In this document: piece after piece, positions 49,937 through 58,742 of the stretch
Position numbering within the stretch: position 1 is the first letter of the stretch
Layout of the letters: each line of letters begins with the position of its first letter
Source: Phycisphaerae bacterium
GTDB lineage: Bacteria; Planctomycetota; Phycisphaerae; Phycisphaerales; SM1A02
Length of the DNA stretch: 64,000 nucleotides
Assembly (NCBI GenBank): GCA_016795065.1
Contig: JAEUIU010000058.1
Coordinates: 62,001-126,000 of the forward strand
Direction: 5' to 3'
Program-made: the position numbers and the translations under genes
The notes under the pieces: model-generated
Seen by the model: the letters and a program-made list of their open reading frames with translations, nothing else
Databases searched by the model: none
Told to the model about the DNA's origin: nothing

Positions 49937-50515
49937 GTGAGCGACGACAGCTCCGATCTTGCTGCCCACTCGCGGGGCGATCCCCTTGCCTTCGGCCGAC
50001 TCTACGACCGGCATGCGGCGGTGATCCTCGCGCTGTGTCGCACCCTGATTCCCGGACGCTCCGCTGCTGACGCGGAAGACGCGACGCAGGAGACCTTCCT
50101 CCGCGCCCACCGCATGCTCGATCGCCTGACGGACACCCGAGGGTTTCGGCCCTGGCTCTATCAGATCGCGCGGCTGGTGTGCTCGGAACGTCGGCGTTCG
50201 GCCGCCCGGCGCACCAAGCACGAGGACCATGCCATGAACCTCGCTCAGGAACGCGAACGACTCACTCCGCCCATACACGGGGCGGAGATCGCGTCGAAGC
50301 AGGAATCGCTTCAGCGACTCACCGTCGCGATGCGCTCCCTCGCCGACGCCGAGCGCCTTGCCATTCACCTCTATTACCTCGACCCCGATCCCGTCGCGGC
50401 AGCCCAAGCGAGCCTTGGGCTGTCGCGATCCGGCTTCTACAAGCTCCTCGCTCGCGCACGCGAGCACCTTGCCCAGCTGATGGGTGAGGAAATGAGTGAG
50501 GAGGCACGACGATGA
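49937..50515 (+). CDS. ECF sigma factor
   Basis: A 192-residue extracytoplasmic-function sigma factor. Region 2 is seen in AFGRLYDRHAAVILALCRTLIP, AEDATQETFLRAHRML and FRPWLYQIARLVCSERRR; region 4 in MRSLADAERLAIHLYYLDPDPVAAAQASLGLSRSGFYKLLARAREHLAQLM. The start is a GTG. The last four bases overlap the ATG of the VIT/VWA protein (ATGA), so the two are translationally coupled and the membrane protein probably controls the sigma factor. Confidence 0.93.
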   Translation: MSDDSSDLAAHSRGDPLAFGRLYDRHAAVILALCRTLIPGRSAADAEDATQETFLRAHRMLDRLTDTRGFRPWLYQIARLVCSERRRSAARRTKHEDHAMNLAQERERLTPPIHGAEIASKQESLQRLTVAMRSLADAERLAIHLYYLDPDPVAAAQASLGLSRSGFYKLLARAREHLAQLMGEEMSEEARR

Positions 50516-53500
50516 ACGACCGAACCAACCGACTCGCCTCGATCCTTCGCATGATGGATGCCGACAGTTCTGCCCCGCCTCCGCGCGACGAACTGGACTC
50601 GCTCCTGCGCGAATGGCATCGCGAGCACGCCGACGTCGCCGCCGCCAACCGCGAGCAGATTCTCGCGGCCATCGCGAGTGACGTGATGCGCCCGCTTCCC
50701 AGGCAACGGCGCTCCGTGCGCAGCGTCCTCGCCACCATCGGACCGGTCGTCATGCGGACGATGGGCAGTCGCGCGGTGCGTGCGGCCGCTTGCATCATTC
50801 TCACCGCGGTCTTTGCGACGATCGTCCTCCTGCCTTCTCGCCACGGCGCCGAGGCCGCGATCATCAACGTCGCCGAGGGCGGCGAACTCACCGCCTATTC
50901 CGACGAGGGCGATCGCCTCGGACCCTGCCCGCTTCAGCACACCGACGTCGATGCGGCCGTCTCGGGGACGGTCACGCGCGTCACCGTGCGGCAGAAGTAC
51001 GCGAATCCCTACCCGCAGAAGATCGAGGCCAACTACACCTTCCCGCTCTCCCACCGTGCCGCGGTTGACGCGATGCGGATCATCGTGCGCGGCGCCGACG
51101 GCGTCGAGCGCGTCGTCGAGGGTGAGGTCAAGGAACGGCAGCAGGCCCGGCGCATCTACGAGGATGCCCGCCGCGCCGGCCACGTCGCCAGCCTGCTTGA
51201 GCAGGAGCGCCGCAACGTCTTCACCCAGTCGGTGGCCAACATCGAGCCCGGCGCGACCGTCACAGTCGAGATCGGCTACGTCGAGTTTCTCGAGCGCAAC
51301 GACGGCGAGTACCGCTTCGCCTTCCCGATGGTCGTCGCCCCGCGCTACATCCCGGGTGCCCCAACGCTTTCGCCGAATCAGCTTCCAGACGGCCTCGCTC
51401 GTCGCGCCGGCGTCGTCTTGCTCGCACCGGCGGAAGTCACCGTCACCTCGCAGAACGCGAGCCTGAGCGGGGCCATCATCCAGTCGATGCTGGTCGGCGC
51501 GACGCCGGTGCGCACGCCGTCGCCGGAGTGGATGGAGCGACCCGCCGCCAACCTCGGACAGCCCATTGACTTCATCGTCACCTACGCCAACGGAACCAAG
51601 GAGCCGGGGCAGCTCTTCGAGGCCGGCGCCGTCGGACAGGTGAACGGCCGGTGGTACTTCACGCCGGTCCGGCTCTCCGGCAACGGCTTCGCGGCCGACA
51701 CGCCGCAGGTGACCGACGCGAGTCGCATCACCCCCATGCCCAACCGACCGACCGAACGGTCGGGTCACGACGTCTCGATGAGCGTCACGATCGACGCCGG
51801 CGGCATGGATGTCCGCAACGTGCGGAGCGATCTGCACGAGATCGTCGAGTCCGGCGCGGCGCGCCCGAATCAGCGCACGTTCACGCTCAAGTCCAAGTCA
51901 ACGATCCCCAACCGCGACTTCACCCTCTCCTGGAACGCGTCGCCCACGGACGTCAAGGAGACGCTCGGTTACGGTCTGCTCACCCACGCCCGCGGCGGCG
52001 ATGACGAAAGCACCGGCGGCTACTTCGCGATCATGCTCGAACCGCCGACCCGACCGAAGGTCGACCAGGTCTTGCCGCGCGAGATCGTCTTCCTGATCGA
52101 CACCAGCGGTTCGATGCAGGGCTTCCCGATCGAGAAGTCCAAGGAAGTCATGGCCAAGGCGATCGCCGCCATGCGGCCCGCCGACACCTTCAACGTGATC
52201 GCCTTCGCCGGCAGCACGCGCACGCTCTGGCCCGAGCCGCGCACCGCCACCGACGAGAATCGCCGGCTCGCCCGCGACTTTGTTGAGCGCCAAGAGGGCG
52301 ACGGCGGCACCGAGATGCTGCCGGCCTTTGAGGCCGCCCTGAAGGGGCAGCACGACGTGAGTTGGCTCTCGCCGCGAGCTCTCGTGGACCTTCCGGCCGA
52401 TGGCCGGGCCGTCCGCGTCGAGGCGCCTCTTGCCAACGTCGATCGAGACAACGGTCTGGTCACGCTCGACGACGGCAAGGCCTTCCGCGTGACCTTCGGT
52501 GTGCAGATTCCCTCGAGCGGCTCGCTTGGTGCCGACCAGGCAATCCAGATGACCGGCCGATGGATGACCGAGGCCGGCGATCGGATGCTCGTCGTCGACA
52601 CGGCCCGCTTCGCACGAAGTTCGGTCGCACCGAATCGCATCGTCGTCTTCCTCACCGACGGGCTCGTCGGCAACGATGGCGCCATCCTCGACCTGGTGCG
52701 GCAGTATGCGAAGTCGACGCGCGTCTTCGCGTTCGGCATCGGCAACAGCGTGAACCGCAACCTGCTCGACGGCGCTGCCCGCGCCGGGCGCGGCATGGCC
52801 GAGTTCGTCACGCTTCCCGCCGACGCCGACGCGGCCGTCGCCCGGCTGACCCGAAGACTCGAATCGCCGGTGCTCGTTGACATCAGCGTCGACTTCCACG
52901 GCGTGAACGTCACCGAACTTGTGCCCGCGCCGGACCGCATCCCCGACCTCTACGACGAGGCGCCGCTGGTGCTCGTCGGCCGATTCGCCAAGGACAACAG
53001 CGGGACGGTCACGGTGCGCGGGCGCAACGCCAACGGCCCTTGGGAACGCACCGTTCCGCTCGCGTTGGACGAGCGATCGACCGGCAACGCTGCGGTCGCG
53101 AGCTTGTGGGCGCGAGCCAAGGTCGATGCGATTTCCGAAATGAACGAGCAGGCGATCGCTAACAACTCGGTTGCCCCGCCCCTCAAGCGCGAGATCGTCC
53201 GGTTGGGCGAGCGCTACGGGATCATGACGCCCTTCACCTCGTTCGTGGCGGTCGAGAAGAGCCGCGTCACGGTGGGCGGCGAGCCGATGCTCGTCCAGAT
53301 CCCCATCGAACTGCCCGAAGGCATGTCCTGGAAGGGACTCTTCGGCGAGGGCGTCGCCCCCGCCACATGGGCGTCTCGCATTGCACCGGACGATCCGTCC
53401 ATCACCCAGCGTCGCTATGCGGCCGTGACGAAGCTCGCCCAACTCGCCGAGCCGGCGCTGGAGAAGTCGGTGGATGCCGATTCCTCGGCGCGAAGCCTCT

Positions 53501-55668
53501 TCTTCGCCGAAACCCCGATTGACCTTCGCGAAGCGGAGAAGATCCGGGCCGCGGCGGCCAATGCCGACAAGCTCCTCCAAGGGGACGATTTCCGCCTTGC
53601 CGAGCGCGAGATCCTCAAGGCCGGTGTTCAGCTTGAATCGGTGCGAGGGGCGCTTCCGGAGAGCGAGTACAAGAACCTGAGGGACAAGCTGGTGACCATG
53701 GTTGAGGAGACGGCGCAGAAGCGCGCGCTCTCCGAGGCCAAGTCGGTGGCGGACCCCGCCCGGGCGGACGAAGCTTCGAACCGCGACAGCGCGATCAACG
53801 AGAGCCTCAAGCGCGTCCGTCAGCTCCAGATGGAGCTCAAGTACACGGAGGCCATGCAGGTCCTTGACGAGATCACGTTCATCGATCCGCAGAACCCGGC
53901 GGCGCTCGCCCTCAAGGATGTCATCTCGGCGTCTCAGCAGTACCGCCGATACGGCGACGTCGAGAAGCGCCGCTGGGAAGCCTACGCGGCCGAGTCCCAC
54001 AAGGCCCTTGAAGAAATGGTCCCCGCGACACCCGCCGCTGCCGGCGCGGGATCGGCGCCCGGGAAGCGACCCGTTCGCGGCGAGGACTCGGGAGCGTTCG
54101 CGCCGTACCTCGGTGACATCCCAGTGCTGGGCGGTGCGATGATGGAGATGGCCGTTCCCATCAACTCCAAACTCGAGGGATGCGGTGAGGACACCAACGG
54201 CGGCAGGAATGCCCCGGCCGATGGGCTTTCGACGACCGTGCAGTTCCCCTGGCAAATGGGACGATCGTCCTTGAACGATGCGGGGCTCTTGGTCTACCCC
54301 GAAGATTGGCCCGAGATAGCCGTCCTCCGTTCCACCTCACCTGGTTGGGGAGATACCGCCAACATCAATAGCCTCACCCGCGACCAGTTGCTGATGCCCG
54401 TGGACATCAACCTCCAACACAACTCGCTTGGAGAGAGCCTTCACTACATCACGACGGTGACAGGTGCCCAGTTCTCGGTGGACTGGAAGGCCCTTTCGAA
54501 GCTCTCCATCACGCCCGATGACCCGGTGAACCTGAACCTCAAGAACGTCACGGCCGAGGCGGCGGTCGATCGGATGTTCCTTCAACTTGTTGATCCCGCC
54601 ACTGCGAGCTCGGTTCCGACGCTCAAGATCGACAGCGGTGTGGCGGTCATCACCGCCGAACCGACCAATGCGCCGGCGCCGAAGGGAGAGCTCAAGTCCG
54701 TCGACAAGGACGGTGCGGCCGGTGTGCCGTTCGATTCGAACGGTGATGCCAACATCCCGACAAACCAGGCTCCTGGCCAATCGGATGCCGGCGCGAAGCA
54801 GGGTCGGCGACGGCAATCCGCTCCGATCGCTCCTCCCGGACAGTCACTCTCGGGTGGGATCGGCAGCGATACGAGGAACTCAACCCCACCAGCCAGCGAC
54901 GGCGCGACGAAGGCCAAGGAAGCTCCACCGAAGAAGCTCCCGGACCCGATGCCAACCGATCCTGCACCGACGAGGGGAGTACCAACGCCGGGGACACCGA
55001 CGCCGCCGCCACCAGCTCCGACGTCCGGAGGGCCCGCCTCGGGAACTGGATCCGCCAAGCCTGGCGCGTCCACTCCGACGGATACGTCCGCGGCCCGCCC
55101 GGCAGAACCGACCTCTCCGCCGCCCCCACCGGAGTCGATGCCGGGCGCAGGAGGAGGAGGACGCGGGTTTGGCGGAGGCGCCGAAGCGTCAGCGCCGGCT
55201 GCCCCGAGCAACGACCTCAGCGATCGCGTCGAGCCGCTTGCCGCCAAGGCGGATGCCCCCGCTGTGCAGTCTGCCGGTTCCGCGGCGCGGAAGCTCTCGC
55301 CAGAAGAGCGCGACGTGTTAGCTCGGCGCATGCAGCGCGATCTTCTGCTCGTCGCATTGGCGGCCCAGATCGATCGCGAGGTCGCCGGCGAACTCGCCGC
55401 GACCGCGCGTCCGGAGATCACCCTCGACGCCAACGGCCGCGTTCGGGTGACGGTCCTCCTGCGATCGGGCGACGCGGCATCGCTTGATGCCGATCTCTCG
55501 ATCCTCCGCAGCAGGGGCGTCATCATCGACGTCGTCGACCGCAACATCCGGCTGGTCGTCGCCCGGGTCGATCCGCGGGACCTCATCGCGTTTGGCCTCG
55601 CCGACCCTGTCCGGAGGATTGAATCGTTCCGCGGTTCCCCCGATCCGCGCAACCCGAACTCGGAGTGA
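50512..55668 (+). CDS. Giant VIT and VWA domain membrane protein, probable anti-sigma partner
   Basis: A 1718-residue protein. The first 80 residues are cytoplasmic and charged (SLLREWHREHADVAAANREQILAAI), as in anti-sigma proteins, then a membrane helix (AACIILTAVFATIVLL) near 90-105. Outside it has a VIT domain (about 125-265: ANPYPQKIEANYTFPL, ARRAGHVASLLEQERRNVFTQSVANI) and a VWA domain starting EIVFLIDTSGSM with Asp530 of an intact metal site. Within the VWA domain there is an insertion of about 80 residues before RIVVFLTDGLVGND. Further on are a helical region, a secretin-type short N-terminal-like domain (about 1290-1385), a Pro/Thr/Gly-rich linker (1457-1565) and a compact C-terminal domain. 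Role: probably sensing an extracellular or envelope signal. Confidence 0.88.
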   Translation: MNDRTNRLASILRMMDADSSAPPPRDELDSLLREWHREHADVAAANREQILAAIASDVMRPLPRQRRSVRSVLATIGPVVMRTMGSRAVRAAACIILTAVFATIVLLPSRHGAEAAIINVAEGGELTAYSDEGDRLGPCPLQHTDVDAAVSGTVTRVTVRQKYANPYPQKIEANYTFPLSHRAAVDAMRIIVRGADGVERVVEGEVKERQQARRIYEDARRAGHVASLLEQERRNVFTQSVANIEPGATVTVEIGYVEFLERNDGEYRFAFPMVVAPRYIPGAPTLSPNQLPDGLARRAGVVLLAPAEVTVTSQNASLSGAIIQSMLVGATPVRTPSPEWMERPAANLGQPIDFIVTYANGTKEPGQLFEAGAVGQVNGRWYFTPVRLSGNGFAADTPQVTDASRITPMPNRPTERSGHDVSMSVTIDAGGMDVRNVRSDLHEIVESGAARPNQRTFTLKSKSTIPNRDFTLSWNASPTDVKETLGYGLLTHARGGDDESTGGYFAIMLEPPTRPKVDQVLPREIVFLIDTSGSMQGFPIEKSKEVMAKAIAAMRPADTFNVIAFAGSTRTLWPEPRTATDENRRLARDFVERQEGDGGTEMLPAFEAALKGQHDVSWLSPRALVDLPADGRAVRVEAPLANVDRDNGLVTLDDGKAFRVTFGVQIPSSGSLGADQAIQMTGRWMTEAGDRMLVVDTARFARSSVAPNRIVVFLTDGLVGNDGAILDLVRQYAKSTRVFAFGIGNSVNRNLLDGAARAGRGMAEFVTLPADADAAVARLTRRLESPVLVDISVDFHGVNVTELVPAPDRIPDLYDEAPLVLVGRFAKDNSGTVTVRGRNANGPWERTVPLALDERSTGNAAVASLWARAKVDAISEMNEQAIANNSVAPPLKREIVRLGERYGIMTPFTSFVAVEKSRVTVGGEPMLVQIPIELPEGMSWKGLFGEGVAPATWASRIAPDDPSITQRRYAAVTKLAQLAEPALEKSVDADSSARSLFFAETPIDLREAEKIRAAAANADKLLQGDDFRLAEREILKAGVQLESVRGALPESEYKNLRDKLVTMVEETAQKRALSEAKSVADPARADEASNRDSAINESLKRVRQLQMELKYTEAMQVLDEITFIDPQNPAALALKDVISASQQYRRYGDVEKRRWEAYAAESHKALEEMVPATPAAAGAGSAPGKRPVRGEDSGAFAPYLGDIPVLGGAMMEMAVPINSKLEGCGEDTNGGRNAPADGLSTTVQFPWQMGRSSLNDAGLLVYPEDWPEIAVLRSTSPGWGDTANINSLTRDQLLMPVDINLQHNSLGESLHYITTVTGAQFSVDWKALSKLSITPDDPVNLNLKNVTAEAAVDRMFLQLVDPATASSVPTLKIDSGVAVITAEPTNAPAPKGELKSVDKDGAAGVPFDSNGDANIPTNQAPGQSDAGAKQGRRRQSAPIAPPGQSLSGGIGSDTRNSTPPASDGATKAKEAPPKKLPDPMPTDPAPTRGVPTPGTPTPPPPAPTSGGPASGTGSAKPGASTPTDTSAARPAEPTSPPPPPESMPGAGGGGRGFGGGAEASAPAAPSNDLSDRVEPLAAKADAPAVQSAGSAARKLSPEERDVLARRMQRDLLLVALAAQIDREVAGELAATARPEITLDANGRVRVTVLLRSGDAASLDADLSILRSRGVIIDVVDRNIRLVVARVDPRDLIAFGLADPVRRIESFRGSPDPRNPNSE
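53158..53170 (+). repeat. Dispersed CTAACRNYTSG word, copy 15
   Basis: GCTAACAACTCGG in the VIT/VWA gene, read GCT-AAC-AAC-TCG, without rare codons; weakest case among the strict matches. Confidence 0.4.
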
Positions 55669-55712
55669 GTGGGGCTGGGTATTCCCACTGGGTTCGACTC
55701 CGTTCTTTGCGG

Positions 55713-55756
55713 AGCGGTCATGGATTCACCCGATGGAAAGTGCATCCATGACCGCT
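55713..55756. repeat. Perfect 13-bp inverted repeat with 18-base loop
   Basis: AGCGGTCATGGAT (55713-55725) is exactly complementary to ATCCATGACCGCT (55744-55756). It lies 45 bases after the VIT/VWA stop codon and may be a terminator, but the loop contains GGAAAG and the right arm contains the ATG of a possible small gene, so it could also mask a ribosome site. Confidence 0.6.
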
Positions 55757-56137
55757 TTCGGTCCAACACCGATCGATCCGCGCGGAGTGCAGGCAGGCCT
55801 TGCCGCAGCCCACGGTGTCCGCGTGCACGACCGATCGAAGCCGACCACGGACGAGGGTCAACGGACCCGCGACGCGGCCCAACGCCGCGTTGCCGGAGCC
55901 GAGAGCGAATCGGCAGTCCGCCGTACTGCCGATGAACACGCCGACGAGGACAGCGAGAGTCATCGCGATCGCCGCGACGGGCGTCGTGACGAGTTTCGGC
56001 ACGAGCTGGCAAGCGAAGAAGGCCACCCCGTTGCCGACACCGCACCGCTTCCGGTGCCCTCCCCCACACCCGCCCCGCGGCGCGCGGACTTTCCCCCGGC
56101 GGGCGACAGCAAGCCACACATCGACGTGCGCGGCTAG
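55748..56137 (+). CDS. Small hydrophilic hypothetical protein
   Basis: An open frame of 129 residues, charged and proline-rich, with no recognised domain (TAFGPTPIDPRGVQAGLAAAHGVRVHD, then Arg/Asp/Glu-rich, then a Pro-rich end). Third-position GC is raised as in real genes, and GGAAAG stands before the ATG at 55748; an in-frame ATG at 55733 is an alternative. The start is inside a 13-bp inverted repeat. There is no antisense candidate with better support. It could still be a chance frame. Confidence 0.45.
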   Translation: MTAFGPTPIDPRGVQAGLAAAHGVRVHDRSKPTTDEGQRTRDAAQRRVAGAESESAVRRTADEHADEDSESHRDRRDGRRDEFRHELASEEGHPVADTAPLPVPSPTPAPRRADFPPAGDSKPHIDVRG

Positions 56138-56150
56138 CCCGAACGCTTCG

Positions 56151-56163
56151 CCTAACGACTCGT
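56151..56163 (+). repeat. Dispersed CTAACRNYTSG word, copy 16
   Basis: CCTAACGACTCGT; its reverse complement contains the TAG stop of metF. It is the first of two direct copies 20 bases apart. Confidence 0.6.
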
Positions 56164-57057
56164 CCGCACGCCTAACGTCTCGTAGATCTGCCGCGTCGCG
56201 TCGCTCTTGTTGAGCGTGTAGAAGTGGATGCCACGCACGCCGCGATCGATCAGGTCGCGGCACTGTTCAGTGGCCCAGTGAACGCCGACGCGGGCCACCG
56301 ACGCGGGGTCGCTTTGGCAACGCTGGATCGAGCGGAGGAGCGGGGCGGGGAAGTTGGTGCCGCCCGCCAGCTCGGCCATGCGCTTGAGACCCTCGAGCGT
56401 CGTGATCGGCATGATCCCGGCGATGATCGGGACCTTGATCCCGTTCAGCACGCAGCGCTCTTGGAAGTCGAAGAATGCCCGGTTGTCGAAGAAGAGCTGG
56501 GTGACGATGTAATCGGCCCCCTCGTCGACCTTGGCCTTGAGGTGATCGATCTGCACCAGCCGGTTGGGCGTCTGTGGATGCCCTTCGGGAAAGCCTGCGA
56601 CGCCAATGCCGAAGCCACGCTGGTCGGGGTGGCTCCGGGAGAGGCGGGCCGACTCGTTGAAGCGGCGGATCGCCCGCACCAGTTCGCCGGCGAAGCGGAA
56701 GTCACCATCCGGCACCCCCTGCCTCGGCGGGTCGCCGCGCAGGGCCAGGATGTTGGAGACGCCCACCGCGGCGTATCGGGAGAGGATCTCATGGACATCC
56801 GCAGCGACATGCCCGACGCAGGTGAGGTGCGGAATCGGGTCCAAGTGCGTGTTCCGCTTCAGCCGCTCGACCAGGTCATGGGTGTGCGTTCGCGTCGAGC
56901 CGCCGGCCCCGTAGGTCACGGAAACGAAGCTCGGCCCGAGGCGCTCGAAGTCGCTGATCGTCGAAAAGAGCGACTCCCAGCCCGCGTCGGTCTTCGGCGG
57001 GAAGAACTCGAACGAGTACGTAATGCTGTCGCGCGCAAAGACGTCGTTGATGTGCAC
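56152..57057 (-). CDS. metF: 5,10-methylenetetrahydrofolate reductase
   Basis: Reduces methylenetetrahydrofolate to 5-methyltetrahydrofolate for methionine synthesis. The FAD barrel is complete: SITYSFEFFPPKTDAG, VSVTYGAGGSTRTHT, HLTCVGH, SNILALRGDPP, DYIVTQLFFDN, PIIAGIMPIT and the C-terminal VRGIHFYTLNKSDATRQIYETLG. Length (301) is normal for bacterial MetF. The first codon is an ATG at 57057. It converges on the small hypothetical frame at 55748 and is divergent from rex. Two copies of the dispersed CTAAC word mark its 3' end. Confidence 0.96.
   Translation of the reverse strand: MHINDVFARDSITYSFEFFPPKTDAGWESLFSTISDFERLGPSFVSVTYGAGGSTRTHTHDLVERLKRNTHLDPIPHLTCVGHVAADVHEILSRYAAVGVSNILALRGDPPRQGVPDGDFRFAGELVRAIRRFNESARLSRSHPDQRGFGIGVAGFPEGHPQTPNRLVQIDHLKAKVDEGADYIVTQLFFDNRAFFDFQERCVLNGIKVPIIAGIMPITTLEGLKRMAELAGGTNFPAPLLRSIQRCQSDPASVARVGVHWATEQCRDLIDRGVRGIHFYTLNKSDATRQIYETLGVRTSR
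56171..56183 (+). repeat. Dispersed CTAACRNYTSG word, copy 17
   Basis: CCTAACGTCTCGT, antisense in the last codons of metF (GAG-ACG-TTA-GGC). Confidence 0.6.
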
Positions 57058-57110
57058 GGGGGCATGCTAACGGGGGAAACAGGTCGAACCGATCCGAGTA
57101 CATTGATCTC

Positions 57111-57821
57111 ATGCCGAGTCGTGACGCCGATTGGGATCCGACTGAGCGGGCCAAGCGGGATCCGCCGCAACGGGGCAAGATCCCCGAACCGACGATCCGG
57201 CGGCTGAGTCTGTACCTCCGCGAGCTTCGCGAACGCGAGGAGACCGGCCAGACGACCATGTCGTCCAAGCAGCTTGGCGAGGCATTGGGACTCACCGATG
57301 CCCAGGTGCGCAAGGACCTGGCCGTCTTCGGCCAGTTCGGCCATCCGGGCGTCGGCTACCGAACCGGTGAGCTGATCGAGCGAATCCGGAAGATCCTCGG
57401 CAAGGACCACCAGTGGAACGCCTGTATCGTCGGGGCAGGCAACATCGGGCGGGCCCTGCTCCCTTACGGCCGCTTCCGCCGGGACGGTTTCGACCTAGTC
57501 GCCATCTTCGACCGCGATCCGACCGTGGTTGGCACGTCCATCGGCGACCACCGGGTCCGACCCCTGGAGGACCTCCCCTCCCTCGTGAAGTCTCGGGAGA
57601 TCAAGATCGGCATCATTGCAGTGCCGGCGGAAGCCGCCCAAGAGACCGCCAACCGACTCATCGAGGCCGGCGTGATCGGACTTCTCAATTTCGCGCCGCG
57701 TCGGCTCGACGTCGGCCAACGGGCAAGCGTCGTGAACGTCGACTTCTCCGTGGCACTCGAGCAGCTTGCCTTCCAGATCTCGCTCGGCCACAGGGGCTCC
57801 ACCAATGCGACCAAGAGCTAG
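57111..57821 (+). CDS. rex: Redox-sensing transcriptional repressor Rex
   Basis: A 236-residue NADH/NAD sensor and repressor. The winged helix (PEPTIRRLSLYLRELREREE, SSKQLGEALGLTDAQVRKDLAVFGQFGHPGVGY) is followed by the Rossmann domain (ACIVGAGNIGRALLPYGRF, VAIFDRDPTVVGT) and the C-terminal helix (VVNVDFSVALEQLAFQIS). A 20-residue polar extension precedes the usual start. It controls respiration or fermentation genes in other bacteria; I found no Rex operator in this window. The end overlaps the next gene by 17 bases. Confidence 0.95.
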   Translation: MPSRDADWDPTERAKRDPPQRGKIPEPTIRRLSLYLRELREREETGQTTMSSKQLGEALGLTDAQVRKDLAVFGQFGHPGVGYRTGELIERIRKILGKDHQWNACIVGAGNIGRALLPYGRFRRDGFDLVAIFDRDPTVVGTSIGDHRVRPLEDLPSLVKSREIKIGIIAVPAEAAQETANRLIEAGVIGLLNFAPRRLDVGQRASVVNVDFSVALEQLAFQISLGHRGSTNATKS

Positions 57822-58440
57822 CATCGGTTGCCTGTTCGCAGGCATCGCCCTCTCGCTCAGCGGCTGCTCGGTCCGGATCCTCAGTCCGACCCAGGATGAT
57901 CAGCTTCGGGATCGCCTCCGCACCGCCGAGGGAGAGAGCTCGCGGCTCAAGGCCGAAAACGAAGAGTTGCGATCGACGATCGCCCGCCAGTCAACCGGGA
58001 CGTCGAGTGCCCGTCCGGAGATCCTCCTAAACGCCCCGGTCGCGATCGGCCTCGGTACAGGCTTCGGCTCGTCTCTCCCGCGCGAGGCTCCGCCGCACGA
58101 CGTTGATCTCGTCGTTCACGTGACGCCGTTCGACTCCCGCTCGAGATTCGTTCAGGTGACGGGATGGATGGATATGACCGTGGTTGGGTTCACCGATGAT
58201 CCCAGCGGCGCCGAGGTCATCGCCACGCGGCACCTCGAACCCAGCGAGGTGCGTGACGCCCTTCGATCGGGGTTCTTCGGCATCTACTACGCGATCGAAT
58301 GTCCGCTGCCGGCGACCAGCGTCGTAGGCCGGCGATCGGTGATCGCCCGGATCGTCTATCGGGATGGCTTCACCGATGCCCGGCTCGAGGCAAGCGTCGA
58401 GTGCCCGCTCCAAGTCGCCCCCCCCAATCCCAAGTCGTAG
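57805..58440 (+). CDS. Lipoprotein with coiled-coil segment
   Basis: A 211-residue lipoprotein: ATG at 57805 inside the end of rex, signal IGCLFAGIALSLSGC. A short coiled coil follows (DQLRDRLRTAEGESSRLKAENEELRSTI), then a beta-rich domain (HDVDLVVHVTPFDSRSRFVQVTGWMDMTVVGF) of unknown fold. Tightly coupled to rex by a 17-base overlap, so redox-dependent co-transcription is possible. Confidence 0.8.
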   Translation: MRPRASIGCLFAGIALSLSGCSVRILSPTQDDQLRDRLRTAEGESSRLKAENEELRSTIARQSTGTSSARPEILLNAPVAIGLGTGFGSSLPREAPPHDVDLVVHVTPFDSRSRFVQVTGWMDMTVVGFTDDPSGAEVIATRHLEPSEVRDALRSGFFGIYYAIECPLPATSVVGRRSVIARIVYRDGFTDARLEASVECPLQVAPPNPKS

Positions 58441-58490
58441 CCCGCCCCGTTTCAGGTTCGCAACGGGCCTGATACAGTTCGGCCTTCCTG

Positions 58491-58742
58491 ATGCTCGACA
58501 CGGCCCAAATCCCCACAGAACTCCGCTCCAGCCGCGTGCGACGGTGCCTTCAGGTCATCGCTCTCGGCGCGGTCTCTGTGACGACAGCCGGCTGCATCAA
58601 GCCGCTCTTCCCCGCCGACACGCCTCGGACCCAGTTCGAGACCTATGACCGGATGCGGTCGCGATACGTTCCACTCGAGGAGCCGGACGTGTTTGGTTCC
58701 CCGCAGCCCGCATTGCGGGCCCGGCTCAGTCAGAAGAAGTAG
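58491..58742 (+). CDS. Small lipoprotein
   Basis: An 83-residue lipoprotein with a signal ending AVSVTTAGC. The short mature part (IKPLFPADTPRTQFETYDRMRSRY) contains a conserved-looking aromatic and arginine-rich stretch but no known domain. It starts 50 bases after the preceding lipoprotein and is probably in the same transcript. Confidence 0.75.
   Translation: MLDTAQIPTELRSSRVRRCLQVIALGAVSVTTAGCIKPLFPADTPRTQFETYDRMRSRYVPLEEPDVFGSPQPALRARLSQKK

Noticed and set aside
51898..54255. A 785-residue open frame opposite the VIT/VWA gene.
   Set aside because: Antisense shadow; the plus frame has intact VIT and VWA motifs.
55690..55701. GGGTTCGACTCC, which looks like a tRNA T-loop.
   Set aside because: No acceptor, D or anticodon arm can be folded upstream; the preceding bases are the end of the VIT/VWA gene and the T-stem pairs poorly.
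56151..56183. The paired CTAAC words at the metF end as a complete integron attC site.
   Set aside because: The two copies are direct, not inverted, only 20 bases apart, and there is no GTTRRRY partner forming a foldable hairpin.
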